Of a stretch of 64,000 nt of DNA, positions 33,900-45,016 are shown in pieces. The stretch spans positions 272,111-336,110 of the forward strand of contig MNCI01013916.1 of the NCBI GenBank assembly GCA_015680685.1. The letters are read 5' to 3'. Both the position numbers and the translations under genes were made by a program. Position 1 is the stretch's first letter; each line of letters begins with the position of its first letter. Under the pieces are notes generated by a model. That model saw only the letters and a list, made by a program, of their open reading frames with translations. It had not been told where the DNA came from and made no database searches. The DNA is from Gnetum montanum (lineage: Eukaryota > Streptophyta > Gnetopsida > Gnetales > Gnetaceae).

Positions 33900-35660
33900 C
33901 AAATAACTAGCCAAGTATCTTAGCATGTGAGATTGAACATCATGTAAGATTGCATAGTGTGTGGGAGTCTTAGCATGTGAGCTACTCATATGTGGGAGTC
34001 TCAACATTTGAGCTACCCAGCATGTGGGAGTCTTAGTGTGTGAGCTACTTAACATGTAAAAGTCTCAGGATGTGAGATTACACAACTTTAACTATGAAAC
34101 AACTACAAGGTAAAATTTTTTTCAAAATTTCAATTTCAATTTTTTTCTAGTATATGAAAGGAAAAATGACCAAAAAAATTGCAAAGTGAAAATGGTGAAA
34201 ATAAGGATTATAGTATGCGTTGTAGCTGAAAAGGCAATGCAAGTGGCTATGGAAACATTATGCACTACACTTAGAAAATTTGATTTTTTATGCTTTATAG
34301 TGTTGGAAATAAGAATAGAACTTCACACTATAGTTGAAAAATTTAAAGTGGAAATTTTTGTGAGTTAACAAGTTGCAAGCCACATGCTAAGCTTTAGAAA
34401 TTTCCAAAACAGATTTGAAAGTTGGAACAAAGCCAAAATAGGTTGCAAGCCATATAATGTGTATTGAGAAAATCCAAAACAAATTTTCAGAAATTAAATA
34501 AAGAAAATTTGATGGTAGTCCACACACTAGGTTTTGAGAAAACCCAACATAAATTTTCATTTCATGAGATAGGTTTACAAGCTAAAGCCAACACTAATGG
34601 AAAAATTTTGCAATAGGTTTTAGTAAAGAAGTTAGACAAATATCCTCCTTCTAGTGCCAAAAAATTGTAATAACTAAAAAATTCAATGCTAGAAGGCTAA
34701 ACATTTCAATGTGAAATAGTTTACCTCACATGTCCATGGGCCTTGAAAAATGATCTGTGAGCACCTCAAATGGTCATGTTGATCACTTAAGAACTTTAAA
34801 GGTTTGTTACACGTTTTTAAAAAATACAAATAAAATGGTGATATGAACACCAAGATCCAAAAACAAGGAGAAGAAAAATAATATGTAAAAGAAAAAAAAA
34901 GGAGATTGAAAACTTTTATATTAAATGATTTCTAGAACAAAAATTTAGAAAATAATAATCATGGGCTATGAAAGCCTGAGAATACAAAAATATCTCTAAG
35001 ATTTAATGAAAATAGTTGTATGTGTTTTGCCACCAGATTTGCACTTCTCTTTTTCCACATTATCTACTACTAAACTTCACTTGTCTCTAGTTCTCACTAC
35101 TCCATATGTTTTATGCTAGGTGAAAATGGTTGTGGACTCTTGAATATCTACACTACTCTAAAATTTTCAAGTTTAGCTAAATGCTAGATGATCCAAAAGT
35201 CCATATAATGAAGAAAATTTTGGTTTAAATAGGCTATGGATATCCTGATTTGTTTTTGGTTGATCTTGCCATGATTATTGCCAGATTTTTAATAAATTTT
35301 GCCATGTTTGAAACACTTGTTTGTAGAATGTGAGAAATTTTATCTAATTTCCTCCCTCACATGTTGCTCCCACATGCTACATAGAGTGTGGAACTAAGAT
35401 TCCTAGCATGTGGGATTAAAGCACAAATCTCACATGTTGCCCAGCTTCTAGAATTCCAATACTTAACATGTGAGATCAAAGTATCAATTTTTGTAGCTTA
35501 TGAAGCATTATCAATCTCCACAAGCTAGAATACATGGAATTTATAAATTATGGAGCATGTTTGTCTTTCAAAACCTAGAATACAAGGCATTTATGGCTTG
35601 TGAAGCAATTCTGATCCTTCACAAGCTAGGATGCATGAGATCTATAACGTGTGGGCTACA
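33900..35660. repeat. Palindromic repeat array upstream of X2 gag
   Basis: Two parts. At 33920-34080 are short repeats of the form AGCATGTGGGAGTCTTAGCA with GTGAGCTAC. At about 35345-35660 are longer units, the clearest being CCCACATGCTACATAGAGTG followed by GGAACTAAGATTCCTAGCAT (from 35369), which matches the unit design of the P array at 12900-14500. The middle (34090-35340) is AT-rich with few repeats. Confidence 0.65.
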
Positions 35661-36107
35661 AATATCATATTTTAAATTGAAAACTACATTAAATTTCATC
35701 AATATAAGGCCATAATGCAAGATTTTTTAGAAAAATAAGGTAATTATATCTACCTTTATATTACCACCAAATTACAATAAATGTTTTGGCCATGGGCTTT
35801 TACACTGCAACATGAATTTTCTTTGAGATGTTTCACTCCTCTTAAGAACCTTTCTTTTGAAAGATTTTGGGATGTTATGTATACAAATCTTTCTTTACTT
35901 CTCATGTTGCATCTTAAGCTTCATGTATTTTCCAAATAACCTTCATCATTAAAATAACCTTGTTTCTCAATCTTCTTTTTATTGTAACTATAAACTTAAC
36001 TAGTCACTTTACAAACTTGACATTAGGTTGAAACTCAATATCCTACCAATATATCCTATGACTTGAATCATCAACATACTTCCTGAACATAGAAACATGA
36101 ACTACAT
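35661..36107. other. No recognisable gene
   Basis: AT-rich sequence between the X2 array and the pararetrovirus segment; possibly the X2 5' LTR remains, but no border could be fixed. Confidence 0.35.
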
Positions 36108-38557
36108 ATCAGTATGAAAATCATATCAATCACTATGCCAACCAATATGACAATGCAAATGGCGACAACTTAGATGATGGTGTCTTTTACTATACTATGA
36201 ATAGGCTCTCTCGTAGGAGATCCCTATGACGAATAGTTATCTCAAGACCTCATCCTTTTGTAACTGAGTGATGCCAACTAGATTCTTCATCTACATCAAT
36301 CCAAGACATAGAAAGTTTTAGTGATGACCCCACATACTAACTCATCCTTACACAAGTAAAATAGTTAAAGCACAAGCTAGACATAACGCCAATAGATGAC
36401 ATCAATAGGATTATGTCTCTTAAACAACAACTTTAAGACAAATAGCAAGAGCTATCTAACCAAGCATATACTCTTAGAGAAAGGATAATATAATATCCTG
36501 ACTCTCAACCATTGGAGACAAATACTAAGTTAGAAGCTCAAGTGGAAATGGAATCCCAACATCATCAAGCAAAAACTAAACAAATACCTAAAGCCATAAC
36601 CCACTTTTATAGGATAGAATAGCTAAAGAAATATATCCAATGGGCATCAGCAGAGTTAGAAGAGTTAGAAAGAGAGGAATAAAGCTCTCAAAGATAGTAA
36701 TATGAAGAAGAGAAAAAAGCTATGCTAGTCACATTAGTAAATAAATATATAAATACTACTACACTACCATTAGTAACTTTTCAAAGAAAGTTTCCTTCAT
36801 ATAAGCCATATAGTATAGATGCATTATTAAATAGTGGTGCAAAAATATCACTCACTATATGGTCCTCAATTCCAAGTCATTTTTGGCAAAAGAAAGAGAA
36901 AAAATATGTAGCTTTTGACAAAAAAAAAGGATCCCTTGGAATATGTTGCCAAAATACCCATTAAAACACAGGGGGGTCCATCATAGAATTTATAGCATAT
37001 TGTTATGATATGCCTACATATGATTTACTTATAGGAATAGATAATCTTAGAATATATGAACCTTATATAGTAGGTAATAATTATGTGATATTAGGATCAT
37101 ATAATTTTTATAGAAATTAGACATATCAACAAAGATTTCTCACACCAAAACCCCAGAAACAAAATACAAGCACTTGGGTAGTAAATAGTATTGATACATG
37201 AAAAACTTCTCACATTAGCATCAGATGATCCAACCATCTTTAGACATACAAAAATGTAGTAGTGTCGCATAGAGTTAAAATATGGAATTAAACTTAAGAC
37301 AAAGGCACATCACATCGATATGCCTCCATCACTAAAGCAAGAATGTGATGAAGAGATTAAAATGCTTCTAAACGAAGATCTTATTGAAACAAGTACAAGC
37401 ATGTTTACTTGTGCTGAATTCCTTGTTAACAAACATGCCAAAATAGTAAGAGGAAAGAAAAGGTTAGTGGTGAACTACAAACCTTTGAATGAGATCATCA
37501 AAGTAGTACAACATCCAATCCCAAGCAAAGATGACCTTTTCCAACAATTATTCCATACACATGTCTACTCTAAATTTGATCTTAAATCTGGATTTTGGCA
37601 TATACATGTAGAAGAACAAGACCAATGGAAGACTACGTTCATAGTACTAGGAGGCCTATACCAGTGGAAGGTATTACCATTTGGGATAAAGATTACTCTT
37701 TCTATATTCTAGTAGAAAATGGATTCCATTTTTGGAGCATATCCTTTCACCCTCGTCTACATTAATGATATCCTCATCCTAAGTAAAGATGTAGATGAAC
37801 ATCTTTCCCATTTGGAACAATTCTTTAAAATAATAGATAACACAAGTTTGGTTCTTTCTCATACTAAGATACAAATAGCCAAAGACCAAATTGAATTTCT
37901 TGGCTTAGAGATTACTCATGGTGGGATTAGCCTACAATCACATATTTTAGAATCTATTTCAAAGTTTCTTAATGAACTTCATGACAAAATCCAATTACAA
38001 ATATTTTTAAGATGTATCAATTATGCTTCTAGATTTTATAAACACCTTTCTATAGATAGGAAACTACTGAATGAAAGGCTGAGTCAAAATGCTCCTCCAT
38101 GGTCACCAAAACACACCACCATGATTCAAAAAATTAAAGAAAACACTTACCTAAGCTCCAACTACCAATTGATGGTAAGTTAATCCTTCAAACAGATGCT
38201 TCTATAGAATTTTGGGATGCTACCCTTAAAGAACAAAAAGATAATGCTATTTGCATCTACCAATATGCATCTGGTAAGTTTAGTGATGCCCAATTGAATT
38301 ATCATAGCACCCACAAAGAATTATTATCTATTGTCAAAGGTGTAGAGAAATTTAAATTATTTTTGCAAAGTACTCATTTTATAATACACAGTGATTTAAA
38401 AAATTTTGATAAGTATCTTAGCTCTAAGGTATTAAATAAAGTTGCTCATACAAGACTAATACGATGGGCACTCTGTCTTGCTAACTTTGATTTCCAAACT
38501 GAATATATTAATGGTATGAGAAATAGCTTAGTTAATTTTCTAACTAGAGAGTTTTAG
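36108..38557 (+). pseudogene. Endogenous caulimovirid: protease, RT and RNase H part
   Basis: Downstream half of a plant pararetrovirus polyprotein. It begins abruptly near 36108 with QYENHINHYANQYDN. The protease block at 36722-36964 has ALLNSGAK, so the catalytic Asp is Asn. RT runs from about 37320: FDLKSGFWHIHVEEQDQWKT, then QWKVLPFGIK, a stop at about 37710-37715 where caulimovirids have a conserved Gln codon (TAG for CAG), and YINDIL at 37758-37775 in place of Y-[IV]-D-D. RNase H follows with TDAS near 38200, HKELLSIVKG near 38315 and IIHSDLKNF near 38385. Frame changes occur between 38183 and 38294. The WKVLPFG and FWH/Q motifs point to Caulimoviridae rather than Ty3/gypsy. Multiple lesions make it non-functional. 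Confidence 0.85.
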
Positions 38558-39454
38558 CTCTCTACTACTAATGTTTAATTCTTTGTTTGTAGATTTATTG
38601 CAGAATGAGAGGTGGATTCTCAGGTCCTCCAACCGCGTTAGAGGATGTAGGAGTAATGAAATCTATATGCTTATATTAGAACAGACCCAAATAAGATTTT
38701 CTCATAAATCCAACTAGAATTTTTTTTCTATTACTAGAACCATCTCCCCTTATGTTGCAATCATTTGTAAAGTTCATGTGTCAAACTGAGAACTGGTTTT
38801 TATCGGACCTCATGTCTCTTTATGTACGTATGTCAAACTTAATTTGTTAGACTTTGGGTAGTGGTTTTCACCTCAAATGTTAAAATGGTCATTATACCAA
38901 CTAGATCCATTTCATGTGTATAGAATAGGTATAAACCCTTTGAGCCAAACTAATTTCAAAGATTTCTAGTCTTGGTGGGAAAAGTAAGGTCATTCTCTTG
39001 TCTATATCCTTAACCAATATCCTTGCCATCTCTACCATGGATTGTTTGAGCATCATGGAGATTATCTATATTATACTAATCCTAGCTCCAAAGGATGGCA
39101 TTTGATTAATCAAGGTTCACCTCCCATGTATCTTCTTGTTACCTGTATTTTTAAAAGAATTGATTGGATGAATTCATGGGGGTACATGTTTTATTAGGAT
39201 GTATATATTTCTAGTCCTTATGACATCCAAAATCATTGTGAAATGACTCAAAGGGGATGTAGAAATCCACAACTATATAACTTGGATGATTTTCTTCCTT
39301 CTTTCAGAGTGAGAGGTGGATATGAGTGCACTATTTTCTATGCTAGTTCCTAGTTTTTGTATAGGTAATTCTTCACCTCTACACTCAATGATGATAGTTC
39401 CAATAATAATGATGACAATGGAAGTAACAGTCTAGTAGATGTGGATTCTAACTA
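38558..39454 (+). pseudogene. Caulimovirid downstream ORF relic with acidic tail
   Basis: After the RNase H stop, a decayed frame can be followed for about 900 bases. Its legible end (39380-39454) is Asp/Asn/Ser-rich, with NDDSSNNNDDNGSN and ending VDVDSN and a stop. Function unknown. Some caulimovirids have an extra ORF at this position, and I infer this is such a one. It could instead be unrelated sequence. Confidence 0.4.
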
Positions 39455-39479
39455 GATTCCCTCTAACTAAAAATGATAT

Positions 39480-40137
39480 GGTCTACCAATATGTACAGTA
39501 AAGATTCCTCATGTGCAGGAATAGTGTCTCCACTATCTAAAGTGGATATGTATAGTGTCTCCACTTAGAAAAGTGAATATGTAATGATGCTTTCTCATAA
39601 TGCTAGATGAGTTGGAATGCATCTTAGAAGTCTCGAGAGACCTTACTCTCTCCTATATAAACTCATGCAAATGCAAAGAGAGATCCAGATCAAAGATAAC
39701 CTTAGATGAAGTGCATAGCTCTCTAAGAAGCATTCCCAGCTAAAGCATTCCTTTGCGAAGCTCTTTGTTTGTAACTCTACTTTGTTAGTCTAAATAATAT
39801 GAATGGAGGGCTTGTTTTAGGGTTTGTAAAGCATTCCTATATCTATGAGTCTTTTCTATGTGTTTTTAGTCTTCCGTATATGCATTAGTTTGCACATAAC
39901 TTGCTGAAATAGCAAGGAGAGCTAAAGGAGTGAAGTGAGACGTAGTAAGATGAATGAATGATCTGAGTGTAGAGAATAATATGAATGGAGAGCTTCTTTA
40001 CCTTATATCACTGAGTCTTTTTTGTATGTTTTTAGTCTTCTGCGTATGCATCAGTTTCCGCATAACTTGCTGAAACAACAAGGAGAGCTAAAAGAGTGAA
40101 GTGAGACATAGTAAGGAAAATGAATGGTTTGAGTTAT
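39480..40137 (+). promoter_or_regulatory. Caulimovirid intergenic region with putative promoter and a 182-bp duplication
   Basis: A TATATAA box at 39654-39660 lies in a CT-rich context typical of caulimovirid promoters, preceded by short GTGTCTCCACT repeats near 39524-39570. Downstream, 39793-39974 is repeated in tandem from 39975 to about 40137 (shared AATAATATGAATGGA, TTTTTAGTCTTC, CGCATAACTTGCTGAAA, GGAGAGCTAAA), period 182. The second copy runs directly into the opposed coat-protein segment. Confidence 0.55.
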
Positions 40138-42478
40138 TTTCATTTACATCATCATACTGGTTAACATAGTGATTGATGTGATTTTCATACTGATCAACTC
40201 CCCCCACAGAAAAAAGAGCATTGTCCCTAGAATAGAATGGTGAAGAGTATTCATCAAACTCTATATATAGTCTCCAGCTGCAAATGGACACATAGGATCA
40301 AGGACATAATCATAATATTTTTCAAAAAGATTTAATTCTTGGATAAAGTTTACCTGTTTGGGAAACTTATCATTTTTGGGACACTTATTGGCATAATGGT
40401 TACCCTTGTACATGTAACATTTTATTTGTTCATGGGATAAAGGCCTTCTACATTGTTTAAACATTCCTCTAAATGCTTTCTTAGGATAGGGATGAGAGGC
40501 ATGTTTGGACCAAGTAGATGTGCACTTTGGTTTCCATTGTTTTTTAACTTTACCTTTTCCTTTGGGTTTAGAACAACAAAATCTTGACCAATTTTCTTTA
40601 GGGAAAATCTATGACCAAATTTTTTTTTCCATTTTTTGATTTATGGTTTTCATAATATCTTATGCACATATATCATGACATAATTACCTATTAACTTTAG
40701 TAATTAATTGTCTAATATAATTAAAACTAACTTCATATAATGTCCTATTACGTACTTTAAGTTTATGAGGATATTTCTCTGCAAACAGTTGAGGCATGGC
40801 ATCAAGCAGCTGCTCTTTAGCTGCATGTTCATGAGTCAATCTACCTATATAGTACTAAGATTCCATTTAATCAAGAAAACTATCAACATCTTGGATTCTA
40901 TACAATTTTGCAAAAAAATATTGTTCTCTACAATCTATAGCTATATTTTCTTTGTTTTCTAAGAATTCTTCAATGATGGCACTTAGAAAGAAAATAGTAG
41001 GGCTGTTAAGTAATTTTTCTTTTAAATCTAGTTCAATTTGATTCCACCATCTTCTCATATTCCAAGTGAAATTAAACATGGTATTTTGGATTGCATGGTG
41101 AGATGATGATGTTTTATCTAATAAAACCTAACATTCTAAAAATCCAGTAATCCAATCTATGACAAGTTGTCGTGCTTTGAGATCTATGTTATCCATATTG
41201 AATTTTGGGGCTTTTTCACTAATAGGATGAGAGGACATGTTTTGATATTCTTCAAGATTAGCTTCATAATAATCATGAGATTTCATCATCTCATCTACAC
41301 CTTCTTCCACTAAAGATTTAGGTAGAGGTTCTATACGTGTAGCACTAGAGGCTATGACCATGGATCTTGAAGTAGATTCTTGGTTCATATTTATCCTACT
41401 CTTTTTCTTATGTAAATACAAGTAACGAGGTCTATAATCTAATTGAGAACTTGGGAAATCAAGATTTGTGCCATCATCAAGGATTTCGTGTTTAGAATCC
41501 TTTCTCTTAGTTTTTGTTGGTGTTTCTTTTTTCTTAGGAATTGATTTTTGAGTTTTGACTTCACTATAAATATTTTCTAATATTTGTTTATTCTTTAATA
41601 CTTTAGCTTCTACTAAATAAGTTTGTCCTAAGACATCACTCAGTTTTTTGTTTGTCCAATTTTGAAGCCTAATGATCTCTATTGGTATATCTACTAAGGG
41701 TTTTTGATATAATTTATAGATCATGGCTTTCTTTTCCTCCTTTTATTATTTTGGTGTTTCCATGGTATTCATTCCTACCCATAATAGTGCATCACATTTT
41801 GCACAATGATATTTGTGACTATATTTTATTAAAAATTTATGTGGAAAACTATTATGGAATTCTTTTACCACTTCAATAGCAGGTGTTACTAGGGGTTCAA
41901 AGGAACTTAGCTCATTATGTTCCACTATTATTTTACCTTTGTCATTTGAGCTAGATGATTTTCCTATAATCTTAGTGACATCATATGTAATCCCTAAATC
42001 CTTAAACACCCTCCTAAGATTTTCTTCTGTTGTTAAAGAGGAAGAGGAAGAGGAACCACAAAAAGAATTTCTTCTTGGTAATAAGGTTGTTGGATTTGTG
42101 ACTCTTGGTAAATATCTTTTTGATTTAGGAGGTTGGCTAAATGGATCTACCTCTATAAATCTTGGAATCTTAAAATTTACTTTGTATAGTTTTTTACCAA
42201 GATTATGTCTAGATTTTCTTGAGATGACATTGTCATAAAATTTTTTAAGCGTATTATCTAGCTAAGAATACAACTTATGGATAGGAAAATCTTTATTTTT
42301 GTGACCTGTACCATATTCAATATTGGTTGTACCACAAGAAATACATTGTTCACCAAAAGGAAGGAGAGTTTTGATGCTTACACTCTAAAAGAGTTTAAAC
42401 ACAAATCTTGTGCCAATGGTTGTGTAGATACTGTTAATATGCATATCTATAGGAATATAAACTATTATCATTAAACTA
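40138..42478 (-). pseudogene. Endogenous caulimovirid: movement and coat protein part
   Basis: Upstream half of a pararetrovirus polyprotein on the opposite strand from the RT half. Read on - from 42478: a movement-protein-like block with YGTGHKNKDFPIHKLYS (about 42330-42270), then pieces at 41746-42009, 41128-41724 and 40867-41079 (WNMRRWWNQIELDL, coat-like). The coat zinc finger is near 40420-40375: CYMYKGNHYANKC, a C-X2-C-X4-H-X4-C finger with the second Cys replaced by Tyr. It ends near 40138 just after QYENHINHYVNQYDD, the same segment with which the + half starts at 36108, so the halves overlap by about 50-60 bases. It is broken by stops and frameshifts. Assignment of movement versus coat borders is inferred from family order. 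Confidence 0.75.
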
Positions 42479-42480
42479 TT

Positions 42481-42617
42481 ATGTAGAAGATAGTGAATTA
42501 CGATCAAGGCAAGTGGTCTAGATGCCACAACCAGTCCCATCCATGGAATTCAACCAAATTGTGCATGAATGCTTGTGATTTGTATGGTTGGGTGTAGGGA
42601 TACCTTGCCGCTCATCA
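42481..42617 (+). repeat. E2 5' LTR, only the last ~137 bp
   Basis: Matches the end of the E2 3' LTR (about 47785-47922), both sharing CTAGATGCCACAAC-AGTCCC and ending CTCATCA. The missing first ~670 bp end at a sharp junction with the caulimovirid segment. Confidence 0.75.
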
Positions 42618-42636
42618 TTAGCACTGTTGTCAGGGA
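42618..42636 (+). other. E2 primer binding site, decayed tRNA-Asp type
   Basis: GCACTGTTGTCAGGGA directly after the LTR end; changes from GGCGCCGTTGCCGGGGA are C-to-T or G-to-A transitions except one. Confidence 0.65.
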
Positions 42637-42756
42637 TGGTGCTAGTTGTCTAGATTAGTTATATTATACATGATTATTGTAAATGTATTAATGATATATA
42701 TATATTTTAGGAACTCTTAGCTCACACACACATCATAAACCAATAACAATGTCTCT

Positions 42757-45016
42757 CTAACAAGAAGCAACTATGCACTATATAGTGAACACATTCATTG
42801 GAGAAATAACGAGATATATGATGAAGAAAATTTGAGTGACCAATCTTATGCAAGGGTTTCTTATGATCATGACCACCCTGACGACACTTAAAGACTTCAT
42901 TCACCTAAGGTAGTCAATCTTGGAGGAGATGACATAAGTCCTGAGCTAGGGGAGGCCTCAAGGCCTAAGACCTTGAAACAAAGAAATGATAAATCAAAGG
43001 ACCCCAAAGAACATCATAGAAGCCATGGAAATCCTTCTAGTTCCTCATCTTCCTCTTTCCCTTCAATGTCTAGTTCTGAAAAAGATGAACGTAGGTATGG
43101 AAATAAGGCCCCACTAAAGGATTGGACTAAAAACCAAAATTGAACCCACAAGAAAACTCAAAGACATCCCCATGAACATGGATAGCATCATCATGATCAA
43201 ACGAATAGAGATAGACATTTCCATCACAATTTTTTTGATGAAGATGAACCATTTTTGGCCACTAAGAGACTAATGTAGATCATAGAGGCCATTAAGATAT
43301 CTCGTAGGCATCACAAAAAGAGTTGTCTACCTAAGCTTGACATGAATAATATTTTTAAATTTGTAGGAGGTTATGATTCTGATCTACAACATTACTTACA
43401 AGCCTTTCGTGATGCTTGTGCTTTCTACAACATTGAAAGTGGGTGGCAAAAGATTAAACTCTTTCCTAGGACACTAATTGATAAAGTCAAAGTGTGGTAT
43501 AGATCATTGAGATCAAATTCAATTCAACAATGGTCCACAATGCTAAAAATTTTCAACGAGAAATACCAAACCTATGCAAGGCAACTTTTTCACATCATAG
43601 ATGAGCTTCATAATGAAACATGGGAAACCCTTAGGATGTATGCCCCAAGGTAATTATACAAGCTCCAAGCCCATCGAATCAAAGAGCTAATAGAGTGTGT
43701 GGAAAAAGAAGAGGAAGAGATATGCAAATGGGAGAATGTCAATAAATATAAATGGGATCCAACTCTTCAACAAAAGGAGGTCCAGATCTATGGTAAGAAG
43801 AATGAAACCATCCTTGATAAGGTGACCTTGGAACAAACCTTGCCAATACAAGATTCTATTGATGAACTAGAAGCAAAGTTTAATAGGATGTCCAAATGGA
43901 TATATGAAAATGTTATAACTCTCATTAAGACAGTTGAGGATAGGATCTTGCAAAACAAGCCAGGCGATCACATTAAACAAAGGATACAAAACCAAGAAAT
44001 AGACAAGAACACTTTTTAGCAAATGAGAAAAATGGCTAAAGAAAGTGAGGCTATAGACCCAACCATAGACGAAGATAATGGATGTGACATCTACATATAT
44101 GATCATTTGAAGGGCCATTGCCCAGTCTTGTTACATCTATAGGAGTATTGGGTAGGTGCCTTAAATCTAAAGTTTGTTCTAAAGTACATGCCTAGGAGGT
44201 TTCCTCTCCTAAAAGGTAATTACAAATATTCCCATGATCAATCATACCATCCTAGAGGGACTTATTTCTAGCCTTAACACAATCATCAAACGTAATGGCA
44301 ACAATCACAGTCAGGGAGGGAGGCCACCACCAAATTAGTACTATCCATCCTATCCACTAAAACCACATGGATATTATGTTTGACATCCTATTTCTCCAAC
44401 TATTTCTACATCCTCTACCTCAAATCGCCACTACCACTCTCAAAGGTACCATTAACCATTGACATCCCCTAAAGAATCACCACCTCACACCTCTTACCTT
44501 CCATCCTACCCCCAATATCCTCCTACTCCACTACATTACATGCCATTACCAACAACACAGGAAGGTTCAACATCCTAATATCCACAAAAGAGTGCCACAT
44601 GTGCTGCAAATGTGCATAAAAATGCTAACACCAGTGGGTCTCAACTGCAACGTAGGAAACATTTCTTCTAGAGGAAAGACCATAAGCCAAAGCAAACCAT
44701 GCATGGACCCAACACATCATCCAAGATATCACAAGGACAATTTGGTGCATCACCTTCCTTGTCTCAACCACTGTCCACTAATCATACACAAAGGTCATCA
44801 TCCATTAGTACTACAATCCCAAATCCAAACAATGAATCTAACAATGTGGGGAGACAAATAAATCCATACATACCATATCATGATCAAGGGTGCAATCATG
44901 GGCTAGCCATCCATAATGTTAACACACCTCATACCTTGATTCACCATACATTTAACCATCAAGTGTATGACCAACAATTTTTCTACCCAGCCACCACACC
45001 ACACATAGACACCTAG
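42757..45016 (+). pseudogene. E2 Gag relic
   Basis: Relative of E1 Gag. The core at 43342-43653 has NNIFKFVGGYDSDLQHYLQA, IKLFPRTL, VWYRSL and WSTMLKIFNEKYQTYAR. The next ~42 residues present in E1 and E3 are absent, and the frame resumes QLFHIIDELHNETWETL, so an in-frame internal deletion has removed the middle of the core. Open frame 43699-44019 follows. The zinc knuckle near 44084-44125 reads CDIYIYDHLKGHC, with Tyr for the second Cys. A Pro/Tyr/Ser-rich tail aligned with E1 residues 640-830 continues to about 45016. No retropepsin motif is seen; the conserved 3' region starts soon after. Stops at several points. Confidence 0.8.

Noticed and set aside
33920-34080. Possible CRISPR-like array (short regularly spaced repeats)
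   Set aside because: Repeats are adjoining and degenerate, there are no unique spacers of constant length, and the context is a plant retroelement.
36108-38557. Reading the RT here as Ty3/gypsy
   Set aside because: The QWKVLPFG context and the linked opposite-strand movement/coat segment with a matching edge fit Caulimoviridae better, and there is no integrase.
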